Below, in pieces: positions 1 to 8,348 of a stretch of DNA of 17,947 nt. Positions within the stretch are counted from its first letter, which is position 1; each line of letters starts with the position of its first letter. The notes beneath the pieces were generated by a model, which saw only the letters and a list, made by a program, of their open reading frames with translations, did not search any database and was not told the origin of the DNA. The position numbers and the translations under genes are program-made. The stretch is from Podila epigama. Lineage: Eukaryota; Mortierellomycota; Mortierellomycetes; Mortierellales; Mortierellaceae. The DNA lies in NCBI GenBank assembly GCA_015679605.1, contig JAAAVE010000482.1:1-17947 (forward strand). The letters are read 5' to 3'.

Positions 1-396
1 AAAAAAAGACGCGAGTAAAGAGGGGCCCAAAGGTAAAAGCCAAACGAATAAAGAGAAAGTGTGTCAAGAGAAATGCAAAAAGCCCCTGAACTTTACTCCT
101 TTGGGTATGGTGTATACATGAACATGCACTGTACAATTCAGTCGTGTGTTGTTCTATCCTTTCCTCTTGCACCCCCCAGTTTTGATAGCTTGTGGTCGCA
201 TGTAAGAAACAAAGTCTATCGGGGGGCGCAATCGGGCGGAGGGGTGGGGGGTGCATTGCACACATGTGAGGATGCTCGGACTAGTCCTCACTTCATTATC
301 ACTTCGTTTGTATCCACGATGAAATATAAATTCATATTTGCCGAATAATAATAACAGGGTCGCCACTCTGGAAATTGCAATAAACTAATAACCCAT
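1..396. other. Left-edge non-coding stretch
   Basis: No coding region is supported here. Short open frames exist on both strands, but they are AT-rich or low in complexity and match no family I recognise. The minus strand is where the 3' end of the small candidate gene at 397-654 would be transcribed. A striking G-rich run lies at 221-251 and is listed separately. Confidence 0.5.
221..251 (+). other. G-run cluster fitting a G-quadruplex pattern
   Basis: Four G-runs of 6, 3, 4 and 6 bases lie on the plus strand, separated by loops of 7, 4 and 1 bases. This satisfies the usual G3+N1-7 pattern. The surroundings are AT-rich non-coding DNA, so the run stands out. Whether it folds is not shown by sequence alone. 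Confidence 0.6.
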
Positions 397-654
397 TTAG
401 CCTTGATTGATACCCTCCCTGTGAAATAAATAATACGATACAGGAGAGGAGGGCAAGAAGAGGGATGGGGAAAGGCAGGGGAGAAGAAACTGGATGGGTA
501 GCGAGAAAAGCCAAACTTACTCGAACATGGGTCCAAGGGTTGGAAAATGCTGGATCAGAGGTGTAGCACCCATGGACATGGACATGGGCAGGTTCATCTG
601 ACTGCGCCCGAGGCGTGCGTGTGTTGACTGCTGGGAATCGACAGGCGCTGGCAT
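397..654 (-). CDS. Candidate small spliced gene, 51 residues, unknown
   Basis: A possible two-exon reading frame: exon 1 is complement(521..654), starting MPAPVDSQQ; the intron is 419-520; exon 2 is complement(397..418). The donor is GTAAGT, followed by a long pyrimidine-rich tract and a TTTCACAG acceptor, so the intron itself looks real. Exon 1 is GC-richer than its surroundings and has a methionine/serine stretch from a CATGTC-type hexamer repeat. The spliced frame ends EEGINQG and a stop, giving 51 residues with no signal peptide, membrane segment or domain I recognise. A second possible acceptor (CCAG at about 373-376) would extend it into an AT-rich frame that looks less like coding. It could equally be a spliced non-coding transcript or part of a promoter. 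Confidence 0.27.
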
Positions 655-1769
655 GCTGTGTGATTTGTGATTTGTGTTTTGAGCTTGTGTCAACTTGGCC
701 GCGAGTTCTATACAAAGTGGGGGCAAGTGGAGCAAGTGTCACCGTGTGCAGGTGGTTGGTGGTTGGAAGAAGGATGACCGATGGGTGGAATTCGATTGAG
801 AAGAAGCAAGAATGAATGTCAGCGTGCAAGAAATGAGTGGGGGAAGGGAAAAGAGTTGGATGGGAAAAAGAAGAAAAGAAAAAAGCAAACGGAGGAATGA
901 TTTAAGAAAAACCACTGTGATTGACGTGCATGTGAGTTTTTGTGGGTGGATGTTTGTGCGTAGAGCATGCCCATACCCATGCCCATGCCCCAAATTTGCT
1001 CTCTCTTGTGTTCTGTTGTGTGGTGCACACACCCTCATCTTTTGATGTTGGATTGACCCTTGACACATTCACACAACCACGCATGCTCATTCACACACAT
1101 ATTTGTTCACACACATTCAATCATTCATTCACACACAATCCCTCACTCACTCACTCATTGACTCACTCGCATATCATTCATTCACTCCGCCTCCTCACGC
1201 ACGGACTCGCGTGTGTTGCAAAGAGTATGTCAGTGCATGTCCCAGGTTCCATCCTGCGCCTCTTCTTCAAACACCAAAATACATTTTTGAATACGATTGC
1301 TGGTCATGTTCACTGTTTCTGTTCTTTTGCTGAGGATTCGTCGCGCATTTTTATTCTGTGCGTCGCTATTAGACTGTTGATGGCCAAAAACCCGCATGAA
1401 TGGTTTTTTTTTTTTTTTTGCATTATTATTTCCTGTTCACAAAAAGCTCAGTGCTGAACAACTCCACACTCTCTGGTGACACGTTCGTTTTTTGTCGTTT
1501 TTCTCAAGTCATAAGGAACGCCATCTCGCGACAAACTTTAAAAAAATAGCCCCAAAATGCAGACGTGCGCCCCTTGATAAGTTTATCAACAACGCGTGGT
1601 GAAATGTGTGTGGGCCATGTCGTCTTTTTTTGTATTTTTTTGGAGCGTCGGCTTTTCAATAAAAACTGATCACAAAAACCACCATCATCATCTTCTTCTT
1701 CTTCATCATCGTCATCCCCATCATCATCATCATCTCCCTTTTGACTACTTCATCATCATCCTTGTAAAA
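655..1769. promoter_or_regulatory. Upstream region of the PKR1-like gene
   Basis: About 1.1 kb without a convincing coding frame. On the minus strand, 800-890 is a C/T-rich run of the kind fungal promoters often have near transcription starts, which would suit the small candidate gene. From about 1064 to 1195 there is CA- and CACT-rich simple sequence, and a run of 16 T at 1404-1419. Just before the PKR1-like start is a (CAT)n-rich leader at 1680-1755. Open frames here are low in complexity (Ser/His/Thr-rich) and are not reported as genes. Confidence 0.5.
1064..1195. repeat. CA/CACT-rich simple sequence
   Basis: A run of interleaved CACACA, CATTCA and CACT units upstream of the PKR1-like gene. 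It is imperfect and has no clear unit boundaries, so it is best seen as a degenerate microsatellite. Confidence 0.6.
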
Positions 1770-3861
1770 ATGCCATCCAACACACATGTGCACAGCTCAA
1801 CTTCCTACCACGACGAGGACGATGGCTGGCAGGTAGTTTCTTCCACAAGAGATATCTCACCCACAGTCTCTTCAAAGACGTCTACCTCCTCGTCCCCACA
1901 GGCACAGAAGCAGCAACAGCAACAGGAACAAGAACAGGAACCTTCCATCTCCTCAGCCACCACCGCCGCAACAACATCATCAGCACCATCCAAGGTTATT
2001 GAACCTTCTGTTACCTCAAACACGAGCGAGTTCAAAGAGAAACCACAAAAGTCAAAAAAGAAACAGATCTTTGGCACGGACGAGTTCCAGCCTGTGGTCT
2101 CCAAGAAGCAGATCGCCCATGCCAACAGGATCGCCACTGCTCACCGATCCAACAACTCTGTCGGTATCTCTACATCCAGTTATTTTGATCTGTTGCAGGA
2201 CACCGAAGACGCTGAGGATGTCACAGATATTATCGATCGCATCCAACGTGAAGAGGAAGAGGAACGGGAACGTCGTCTCTTGCAGCAAGAGAAAGAGAAC
2301 GAGCTGGAGCAAGAGAAGGAGCAACAGCGACTCCAAAATGACAAGCATGAACAAGAAAAGAAGATCAGAAGAGAAGCCGAAATCCGTTCTCAGCAAGAGG
2401 CAGCAGCAGCAGCAGCCCTTGTCTTGAAACAGCAGGAAGAGCGTGAGGAACAAGAAAAACAGGTCGCCAAAGAACTGGCAGAAAAGGCTCGGCAAGAAGC
2501 AGATCGAATCAAGGCTGAAGAGGAAGAGGCAGAGGCAGCCAAAGCTGCTGTCGCAGAGGCTCAACAAAAGAAAAAGAAGGAGGAAAAGAAGCAACAACAA
2601 AAGAAGGAAAAGCGTGAGAAGGAGCTCAAGGAACAAGAGGAGGCTGAAGCCAAAGTAGCCAAGGCACAAAAGGAAGCCGAGGCAGAATCAGAGCTAAATG
2701 CACAGGCTGCCCTCAAGGATATCCAGAGCAACATTGCAAACGCCCTGGAGGAACCAATTGAGACCACTGTTGAATCAGCCTCACCCTCAGCGCAGGCGGC
2801 CAGCAATGATGATTCTTGGGAGGTCGAGGAGGATGTGGATGAATGGCAACAGCAATCAAGGTCCAAGAAGGGTCGCAAGACACGTGGCTCACAGGTTGAT
2901 CAAGAGTCCTCGATCTCGGCCGTGTCCAGCTTGCAGAGCCAGATGCCCATCTACCTGTTGGAGCAAGATGAGATCGCAGATCAAGACTCGGATGAGGAAG
3001 AGGAAGAGGAGGTGTCAGAGGAGGAGCAGCAGAGACGGGAAGAAGAAAAAGCCAAGGCGGCAGCCAAGGCCAAGGCCAAGGCCGCCTCGAACAAGAAGAA
3101 TAAGAAGAAGAACGCCAACTCGAATTCAAACTCAAACTCGGCTGTCAACTCTCCTCATCTGGAGGGCAAAAAGAAGGCTGCTTCAAACTCAAGTTCTGTG
3201 GTCAACTCGCCTCGCCTTGAAGGTAAAAAGTCAAAGAAGAACGCTGGTACAGCAAAGGCGACCACCCCATTGGCTGCAACAGTCGTGGATCAGAAGGTAG
3301 AGCCCGCCGAGACTGAGGAGGCTAAGCTTAAGAAAGTCGCTTTTGAAGAAAGCAGCAGCCGAGAGCCAGAGGTCGCGGCTGTTCAAGAGTCTGCAGAGGG
3401 CTCGGCATCGTTGACAACAGAGTCTGGACGCTCTGGCATGGTGGATAAAGACGGTCCCTCGGATTTGGTGGGTGGTACCATTACCTCGATTTTCGAGAAG
3501 GGAGTCAATCCAGGTTTGATCAAGATGATGAACCTCATTTTCGTGTGCCTGTTCTTGTCCTTGGGCTTTTTGATCTTTGCCTCGGGTGGCAATGGTCATG
3601 TCATTGCACTCACCGGCATTGCAGTCGCTCTCTTTATTACAGTCCAGTGGTGAGTACATTGCTAGCTTTCTTTGCTCGTTGTGTTTGTCATGGTCTTGGT
3701 CATTCCCATGCCCATGCCCATGCCAGGATAGAAGACTGATCTAGAGATTGACCCTTTTGTGAAAATCTGCTCTTCTTTCTCTGTGTAATTATTTTTCTCG
3801 ATGTGATAGGTTCCTTCGCGAGATGGAGACCATGAAGATTGACGAGCGCAAGAACGTATAA
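1770..3861 (+). CDS. PKR1: Pkr1-family V-ATPase assembly factor with long coiled-coil N-terminus
   Basis: Two exons, 1770-3649 and 3810-3861 (intron GTGAGT...ATAG, 160 nt), give 643 residues. Residues about 571-635 match the fungal Pkr1 family: SIFEKGVNPGLIK, two hydrophobic segments (about 590-607 and 611-628), then VQWFLREMETMK. The intron lies inside the conserved Trp codon, and splicing restores WFLRE. In yeast, Pkr1 is an ER membrane protein that helps assemble the V-ATPase Vo sector. Yeast Pkr1 is only about 120 residues with its tail after the hairpin. Here about 570 extra residues precede it: an acidic GWQVV motif near 20, a Q/E/K/A-rich coiled coil at about 155-330, a second acidic Trp-rich patch near 347-360, a Lys/Ala-rich stretch, and two SxVNSPxLEGKK repeats. 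I chose ATG 1770 (AAAAATGCC). An in-frame ATG at 1617 adds only a His-rich CAT-repeat leader. The family call is firm; the N-terminal function is unknown. Confidence 0.82.
3138..3230 (+). repeat. Two-copy 12-codon repeat inside the PKR1-like gene
   Basis: Codons for SAVNSPHLEGKK (3138-3173) recur as SVVNSPRLEGKK (3195-3230), offset by 57 bp. Third positions differ, so the duplication is old and selection has kept the peptide. Each copy holds an NSP site of the kind proline-directed kinases use. Confidence 0.7.
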
Positions 3862-4448
3862 TTCCACTTTTTTAAACTAGACCAGCTATTGGCTTATTGG
3901 CTCAGCGCTTGTATTTCTTCATACATTATTTCTATATTTTTCTATTGCATCTTTTCAAATTCACTTTGTTACCCCCCCTTTTGTCCGTTTGCCTTTTCTT
4001 TTCATGACGATGCAGCAGCGAGTGATCGATGGGCTATGGAAAAAGACCGAGCCGAGAGCCAAGGGTGATGCGATGTTGACATATTTTATTGTGGGTTGTT
4101 TGTTTAACCTTGCGTTGTTGTTGGGGGAAGAAAGGGCGATGTGATGTTGATGGGTTTCCGTCCAACTTTCTGTTTGCCCCAAACCCAAACCTTCAAGTGT
4201 ACAAGTGAACATCACAATAAATACAAGTCTCTTTTTTTCATGGTTCACTTTCTTTTTTCTCCACAAATCTTCTCCACATATTTTGTTCCACGTACCCCAC
4301 ACACATACTCACACATCTTGTCATCCACATCGATATTGATATTCCGGCATCAACATCGACATCGACATACCACCTCTTACCCTCTTCACTTGTTCTCTTC
4401 CAACTTTCATCCAATCCATAAACACCAAGAACCCTTTTTCACTCTTCA
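3862..4448. promoter_or_regulatory. PKR1-like 3' end and acyl-CoA synthetase promoter
   Basis: 587 bases with no supported gene. The first part is AT-rich and presumably carries the 3' UTR of the upstream gene, although I see no close AATAAA; one lies far downstream at about 4215. The part from 4230 to 4448 is pyrimidine- and CA-rich, with CATCGA-type repeats around 4320-4370, and should contain the promoter and 5' leader of the synthetase. The open frames on either strand are of low complexity. Confidence 0.5.
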
Positions 4449-7174
4449 ATGCCTGGTGAGTTTGCCTTCATGCAAGTTGTAATGCTACTCAAAGAAGAAC
4501 CTGTTCGCGTTTGCTGAACCTTCCCTACCATGCCCGTCTTCCCACCTTTTTCTTTTTTTGATCCTCCTTTACCCCATCGCCTCCTCATCTCCAATGTGTA
4601 CTCCATCCACTCGATAGCACTTCCTGCTATCGCTGCTGCGGTCCCCGCGGCAATGTATGTCGGCTCCAAGCTGTCGATTCCCCAGGACGCACGCATGATC
4701 CGCTGTCTCATCGCCTCCAAACTGGCCTACAGGTCCTTTGAGAAGAATGATACCCTCAATGTCAGTCATCGGTTTGAAGAATCCTATCGAAAATACCCGC
4801 GACGTGAGGCACTTGTCTTTGAAGGTCGTTCGTATACCTTTCAAGATATTCAACTTGGTAAGGGAATGAATGTGCTCTCAAAAAAAATGTCCCTGCCTGA
4901 CGTCCCTGCATCATGTAAACCAAACATGTGTCCATTCAAGTGACAAGAAAATATGTGCCTGTTTCAGTGGCACGCATGTCTGCACATTCACACGCACAGA
5001 GGATTCTTCCTCCCACTTCGATCGATCGTTGTCATTCATGTTACCTTTTGGCATAGGTTACCCCCAAAGGGCCTACACACCAATTTTTGGATCACTGGAT
5101 CACTGGTTCACAAGATGATTCAATCTCACCCTTTTTCTCCACCCCCATTCCACTTTGTGTAATGTAGCCTCGAACAAGGTTGCCAATTGGCTTTTGAGCA
5201 AAGGCGTCAAGAGAGGCGATATCATCTCGCTTTTGATGCCCAACAAACCGGAATTCATTTTCTGTTGGTTGGGGTTAAACAAAGTAGGTGCGACTGCAGC
5301 CTTTATCAACACAAACCTGTCTGGCAAGCCCTTGACGCATTCACTCCGCACTGCGTCAGCGTCCATGTTGATCATGGATACAGAGTTGGCAGGACCTATT
5401 GCTGAATCATTGGATGAGATCCTGGAGATGGGCTATACGATCTATTCATACAGTACTGTTCACAGTACTGGTCCTGAACGAGTTGATTATGCTACCCCAA
5501 TCGATTTGAGTTTCATCTCAGATCAAGATGCTCCAGCCGAGGTGCGTCGGGGCACGACCCACCAAGATATCGCCATGTTGATTTATACCTCCGGTACCAC
5601 TGGCTTACCCAAGGCTGGGCGTTTCTCGCACTCTCGTGCCAGTAGTACGTGCATATGTTACTCTTGATAGCTCGCGACACTGATATATCTTAGCATCGCA
5701 AAAGACCTTCCATGCTATCCGACAACATCATGGACGTCCTATTCCCCTTGGCTGACAATATCTCCCTCCCTCCCTCTTTCTCTGCAACTAATCCTTGATT
5801 AGCTGGACCCCAGTTTTGGGCTCGCTTCTACGATTTCACAGACAAGGACCGTATCTATTTGACACTGCCCTTGTACCACAGTGCTGCTGCGGTGCTTGGT
5901 ATGGGTGTGGCCTGGGTATCGGGGGCGACAGTGATCTTGGCGCGTAAATTCTCTACGTCCTCATTTTGGGAGGATTGCCGCCGAAACGATGCCACCGTGA
6001 TTCAATACATTGGCGAAATCTGTCGGTATTTACTCAACAACCCTGAATCACCCTTGGATAAGCAGCATTCAATCCGTCTTGCGCATGGGAATGGAATGCG
6101 ACCGGATGTGTGGACACGGTTCCGGGAACGGTTCGGGATTCCGTTGATTGGAGAATGGTATGCGTCGACTGAGGGAACGGGAGCGTTGACGAACCGGAAC
6201 ACGGGTCCACATGGAGCTGGTGCGATTGGGTTCCGTGGTTCGGTCGCAAGAATGTTGGACAAAGGATTGAGGATTGTAAAGATGGATGTTCAGACAGAGG
6301 AGCTTATCCGCGATAAGAATGGAAGGTGCATCGAGGTAAAGGAAGGAGCAACTTGTCACACTTTCACGCCACATGGTTAAGACACAATATAAACATATTT
6401 GGTTATTGATGTTGATGTTGATGTTGTTGTTGTTACTCACACTCCACTCTTCTCCCTCATCTAGTGCGGCCCAGGTGAGCCAGGTGAGCTGTTGACGTTG
6501 GTCGATTCATCGGACCCTGCAAAGGATTTTAAAGGATACCACAAGAACGCAAGTGCAACTAACAAAAAGTTGGTCAGCAATGTCTTTGTAAAGGGTATGT
6601 GTTGCACTGTTTTTTTTTCTTTTTTTGTGTCCTTCTGTACATATTCTCTTTTTTACTCACTCTTGTAAGGTGCTTTCTATCAAACCAAACAGGGGACAAG
6701 TACTTCCGCACTGGTGATATTCTGCGCCGTGATCATGATGGCTTCTTTTACTTTGGAGACCGCGTTGGAGACACGTTCCGATGGAAATCCGAGAACGTGT
6801 CAACAGCCGAGGTCTCTGAAGTCTTGTCCTCTTATCCAGACTGTATTGAGGTCAATGTCTATGGTGTTCAGATCCCAGGACATGACGGTCGTGCAGGCAT
6901 GGCGGCAATTGTAGCCAAGCCGACGATGGATTGGGACAAGTTTGCGGCATATGCACTCAAGAACTTGCCTCGGTACAGTGTGCCTCTGTTCATCCGTTGT
7001 GTACCAGAGATGGAGATCACAGGTACATTCAAGCAGCGCAAAGTGGAGCTCGTTAACGAGGGCATGAACCCAAGCACCATCTCGGACAAGATGTTGTGGC
7101 TTGATGGACATTCATATAAGCCCTTCAACGCGTCTGAGTACCAACGCGTTATCAGTGGCAAAGTCAAGTTGTAA
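4449..7174 (+). CDS. FAT1: FATP/Fat1-type very-long-chain acyl-CoA synthetase
   Basis: Six exons: 4449-4455, 4618-4857, 5168-5644, 5803-6335, 6465-6594, 6693-7174, giving 622 residues, the usual size of the family. It activates long and very long fatty acids to CoA thioesters using ATP, and Fat1/FATP proteins also promote fatty-acid uptake at membranes. The adenylate-forming P-loop YTSGTTGLPK is at 222-231, PLYHSAA near 264-270, EWYASTEG at 359-366, YFRTGD at 466-471 and the FATP/VLACS block GDRVGDTFRW...ENVST near 484-500. A hydrophobic N-terminal segment (about 3-19) could anchor it in the membrane. Splicing at every junction joins conserved sequence, for example SHSRAS-TGPQFW and FVKG-DKYFRTGD. 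The first coding exon holds only seven bases. The VLACS block reads RWKSEN where RWKGEN is usual. Intron 4 has a TTGATG microsatellite (6405-6434). The FAT1 name is by homology; it could equally be called a FATP-family protein. Confidence 0.93.
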
Positions 7175-7278
7175 ATAGGGCGTATCTGAATGTGTGCGTG
7201 GGCGGAGGAGGATTGAATTTCTTAACTCGTTTGTGTGCTACATTCACAAACGAGAGGAAAAAAAAATATATAAAAAAA

Positions 7279-7312
7279 AATAAAGACCCAATCTATCTGT
7301 CTATTGAATAAA
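7279..7312 (+). terminator. Polyadenylation signals of the acyl-CoA synthetase
   Basis: Two AATAAA hexamers, at 7279-7284 and 7307-7312, follow the stop codon at 7174 in an A/T-rich tract. They are placed as expected for the 3' end of the synthetase mRNA. Confidence 0.6.
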
Positions 7313-7324
7313 TCTTTGTCCACT

Positions 7325-7330
7325 TTTATT
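7325..7330 (-). terminator. Polyadenylation signal of COA1
   Basis: On the minus strand this reads AATAAA, 11 bases past the COA1 stop codon. The plus-strand signals of the convergent synthetase lie only 13-46 bases away, so the two 3' ends probably touch or overlap. Confidence 0.55.
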
Positions 7331-7341
7331 TTACTCTATTC

Positions 7342-8001
7342 TTATTCCAAGTCAGGAAGATCCATGTTCTCACCTAGGACGACACAGGTACCATCTGGCA
7401 TCGTCAAAGTGAAATCCGTAGTGATCCATTGCTTCAATGGCCGGACAGCTACAAAGTGAACTCTTCCTTCTGCCTTGTCTCCACGGACCTGAAACTCGAT
7501 ATCAACACGACCCTTGAGATGTGCAACCGTACCCGAAATCCAGGGCCAATCCTTTTGCGTAAAATCAATATTGTCGCCCAAAAGTTCCTGTGCCTTTTTA
7601 TCAAACTTGACATTGAAAAGTGTGCCGCGCACAATGGACGTGCCTTGACGTTGGTGGTTGGCGGCTACAGCGAGCGAACCGGCCCAGAATCCGACACCGA
7701 CAATGCCGAGGAGGATATAAAGAGGTACACGAGAGCGGACGTTGGGCAGTTGTGACGTTTGAGCTTTGAATGAAGGGGAATGTTGTGATTGGTTGATGTT
7801 GGAGACACTTTTAAAGGTTGGATTACTGACAAAGGGTGCTGCTGATGTTGTTGAAGAAGGATTTGAGGATGAAGTGGAGGAAGTGTAGCTGCGCAGAGAA
7901 GGTTTGCATGAGGAAGTGAAGGACAACGGTGTGTTTGTGCGAAGGAATGGAGCTACTGGGCGTTTGAGAACAGCAGCGTAGAGTCGTCTTGAGGCCAGCA
8001 T
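7342..8001 (-). CDS. COA1: Cytochrome c oxidase assembly factor Coa1
   Basis: A single exon of 219 residues. Coa1 is a mitochondrial inner-membrane protein that helps mature Cox1 by bridging its translation-coupled assembly complex to Shy1/Surf1. The N-terminus is rich in Arg, Ser and Thr with no acidic residue near the start (MLASRRLYAAVLKRP), as in a mitochondrial presequence. One membrane segment runs from about 92 to 114. The conserved Coa1 block follows, with LGDNI at 141-145, then PWISGTV, KGRVDIEFQVRG and EGRVHFVAVR up to about 187. A Ser/Thr/Asn-rich linker at 29-90 separates presequence and membrane segment and looks unconserved. The gene lies tail-to-tail with the acyl-CoA synthetase and head-to-head with the small basic protein gene at 8349. 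The start is the first ATG in the frame. Confidence 0.88.
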   Translation of the reverse strand: MLASRRLYAAVLKRPVAPFLRTNTPLSFTSSCKPSLRSYTSSTSSSNPSSTTSAAPFVSNPTFKSVSNINQSQHSPSFKAQTSQLPNVRSRVPLYILLGIVGVGFWAGSLAVAANHQRQGTSIVRGTLFNVKFDKKAQELLGDNIDFTQKDWPWISGTVAHLKGRVDIEFQVRGDKAEGRVHFVAVRPLKQWITTDFTLTMPDGTCVVLGENMDLPDLE

Positions 8002-8194
8002 GATGAATTGTGTCTTTTGTCTATGAAACGCGTATTGATGAATATTTGTGTGTGAATGTGTGATGGACTAGGGTGAAGAGGTTACGGCCAAGGTGACAAG
8101 GGAAATGGAAGAGTTGACCGAGGAATGAGACTGACACTTTTTGCAGATCGGGATCCTGGCGAAAAAGAGTATGCCGAAAGGATATGAAGATTAG

Positions 8195-8202
8195 TCACGT
8201 GA
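8195..8202. promoter_or_regulatory. Palindromic E-box TCACGTGA
   Basis: The full sequence context is GTCACGTGATCACATG. TCACGTGA with a preceding purine is the consensus bound by Cbf1-type bHLH factors in fungi. It sits 194 bases upstream of the COA1 start and 147 upstream of the small basic protein start. I saw no other CACGTG in the window. Confidence 0.5.
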
Positions 8203-8258
8203 TCACATGTTCCTTGCACCGAGGCAACATAGATCGATCTCCAAGCCACCACAAACAC

Positions 8259-8282
8259 TTTTTTTTTTTTTTTTTTTTTTTT
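8259..8282 (+). repeat. 24-base T homopolymer
   Basis: An uninterrupted run of 24 T in the divergent promoter, the longest homopolymer in the window. Poly(dA:dT) tracts of this length commonly exclude nucleosomes. Its exact length is also liable to assembly error. Confidence 0.8.
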
Positions 8283-8348
8283 GTGGTGTAAAAGCCCAAT
8301 AGCAATAGTTTAATACTCATTACCCAAACATTCAAAAACTCGTCAACA

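Larger units (their letters stand above)
8002..8348. promoter_or_regulatory. Divergent promoter between COA1 and the small basic protein gene
   Basis: 347 bases between two start codons pointing away from each other. It holds a palindromic TCACGTGA (8195-8202), a run of 24 T (8259-8282) and a CCAAT at 8296-8300, 49 bases before the plus-strand ATG. No coding frame is supported. Confidence 0.65.

Noticed and set aside
332-1068. Long overlapping minus-strand frames (up to 165 codons) rich in Ser, Pro, Leu and His
   Set aside because: They are translations of C/T- and CA-rich simple sequence, show no domain, and one runs straight through a good intron.
942-1457. 171-codon plus-strand frame rich in His, Thr and Ser
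   Set aside because: It covers the CA/CACT microsatellite and a 16-T run; the composition comes from the repeat, not from protein selection.
1617-1769. In-frame upstream ATG extending the PKR1-like protein by 51 residues
   Set aside because: The extension is His/Leu-rich from CAT repeats and resembles a translated leader; ATG 1770 has a better context and is followed by compositionally normal coding sequence.
2052-2669. 205-codon Leu/Phe-rich minus-strand frame opposite the coiled-coil region, like a membrane protein
   Set aside because: It is the antisense of GAA/AAG/CAG-rich codons; Leu/Phe richness follows automatically.
4141-4482. 113-codon frame across the synthetase promoter
   Set aside because: It has no recognisable domain, is His/Ser/Phe-rich, and is interrupted by the predicted start and first intron of the real gene.
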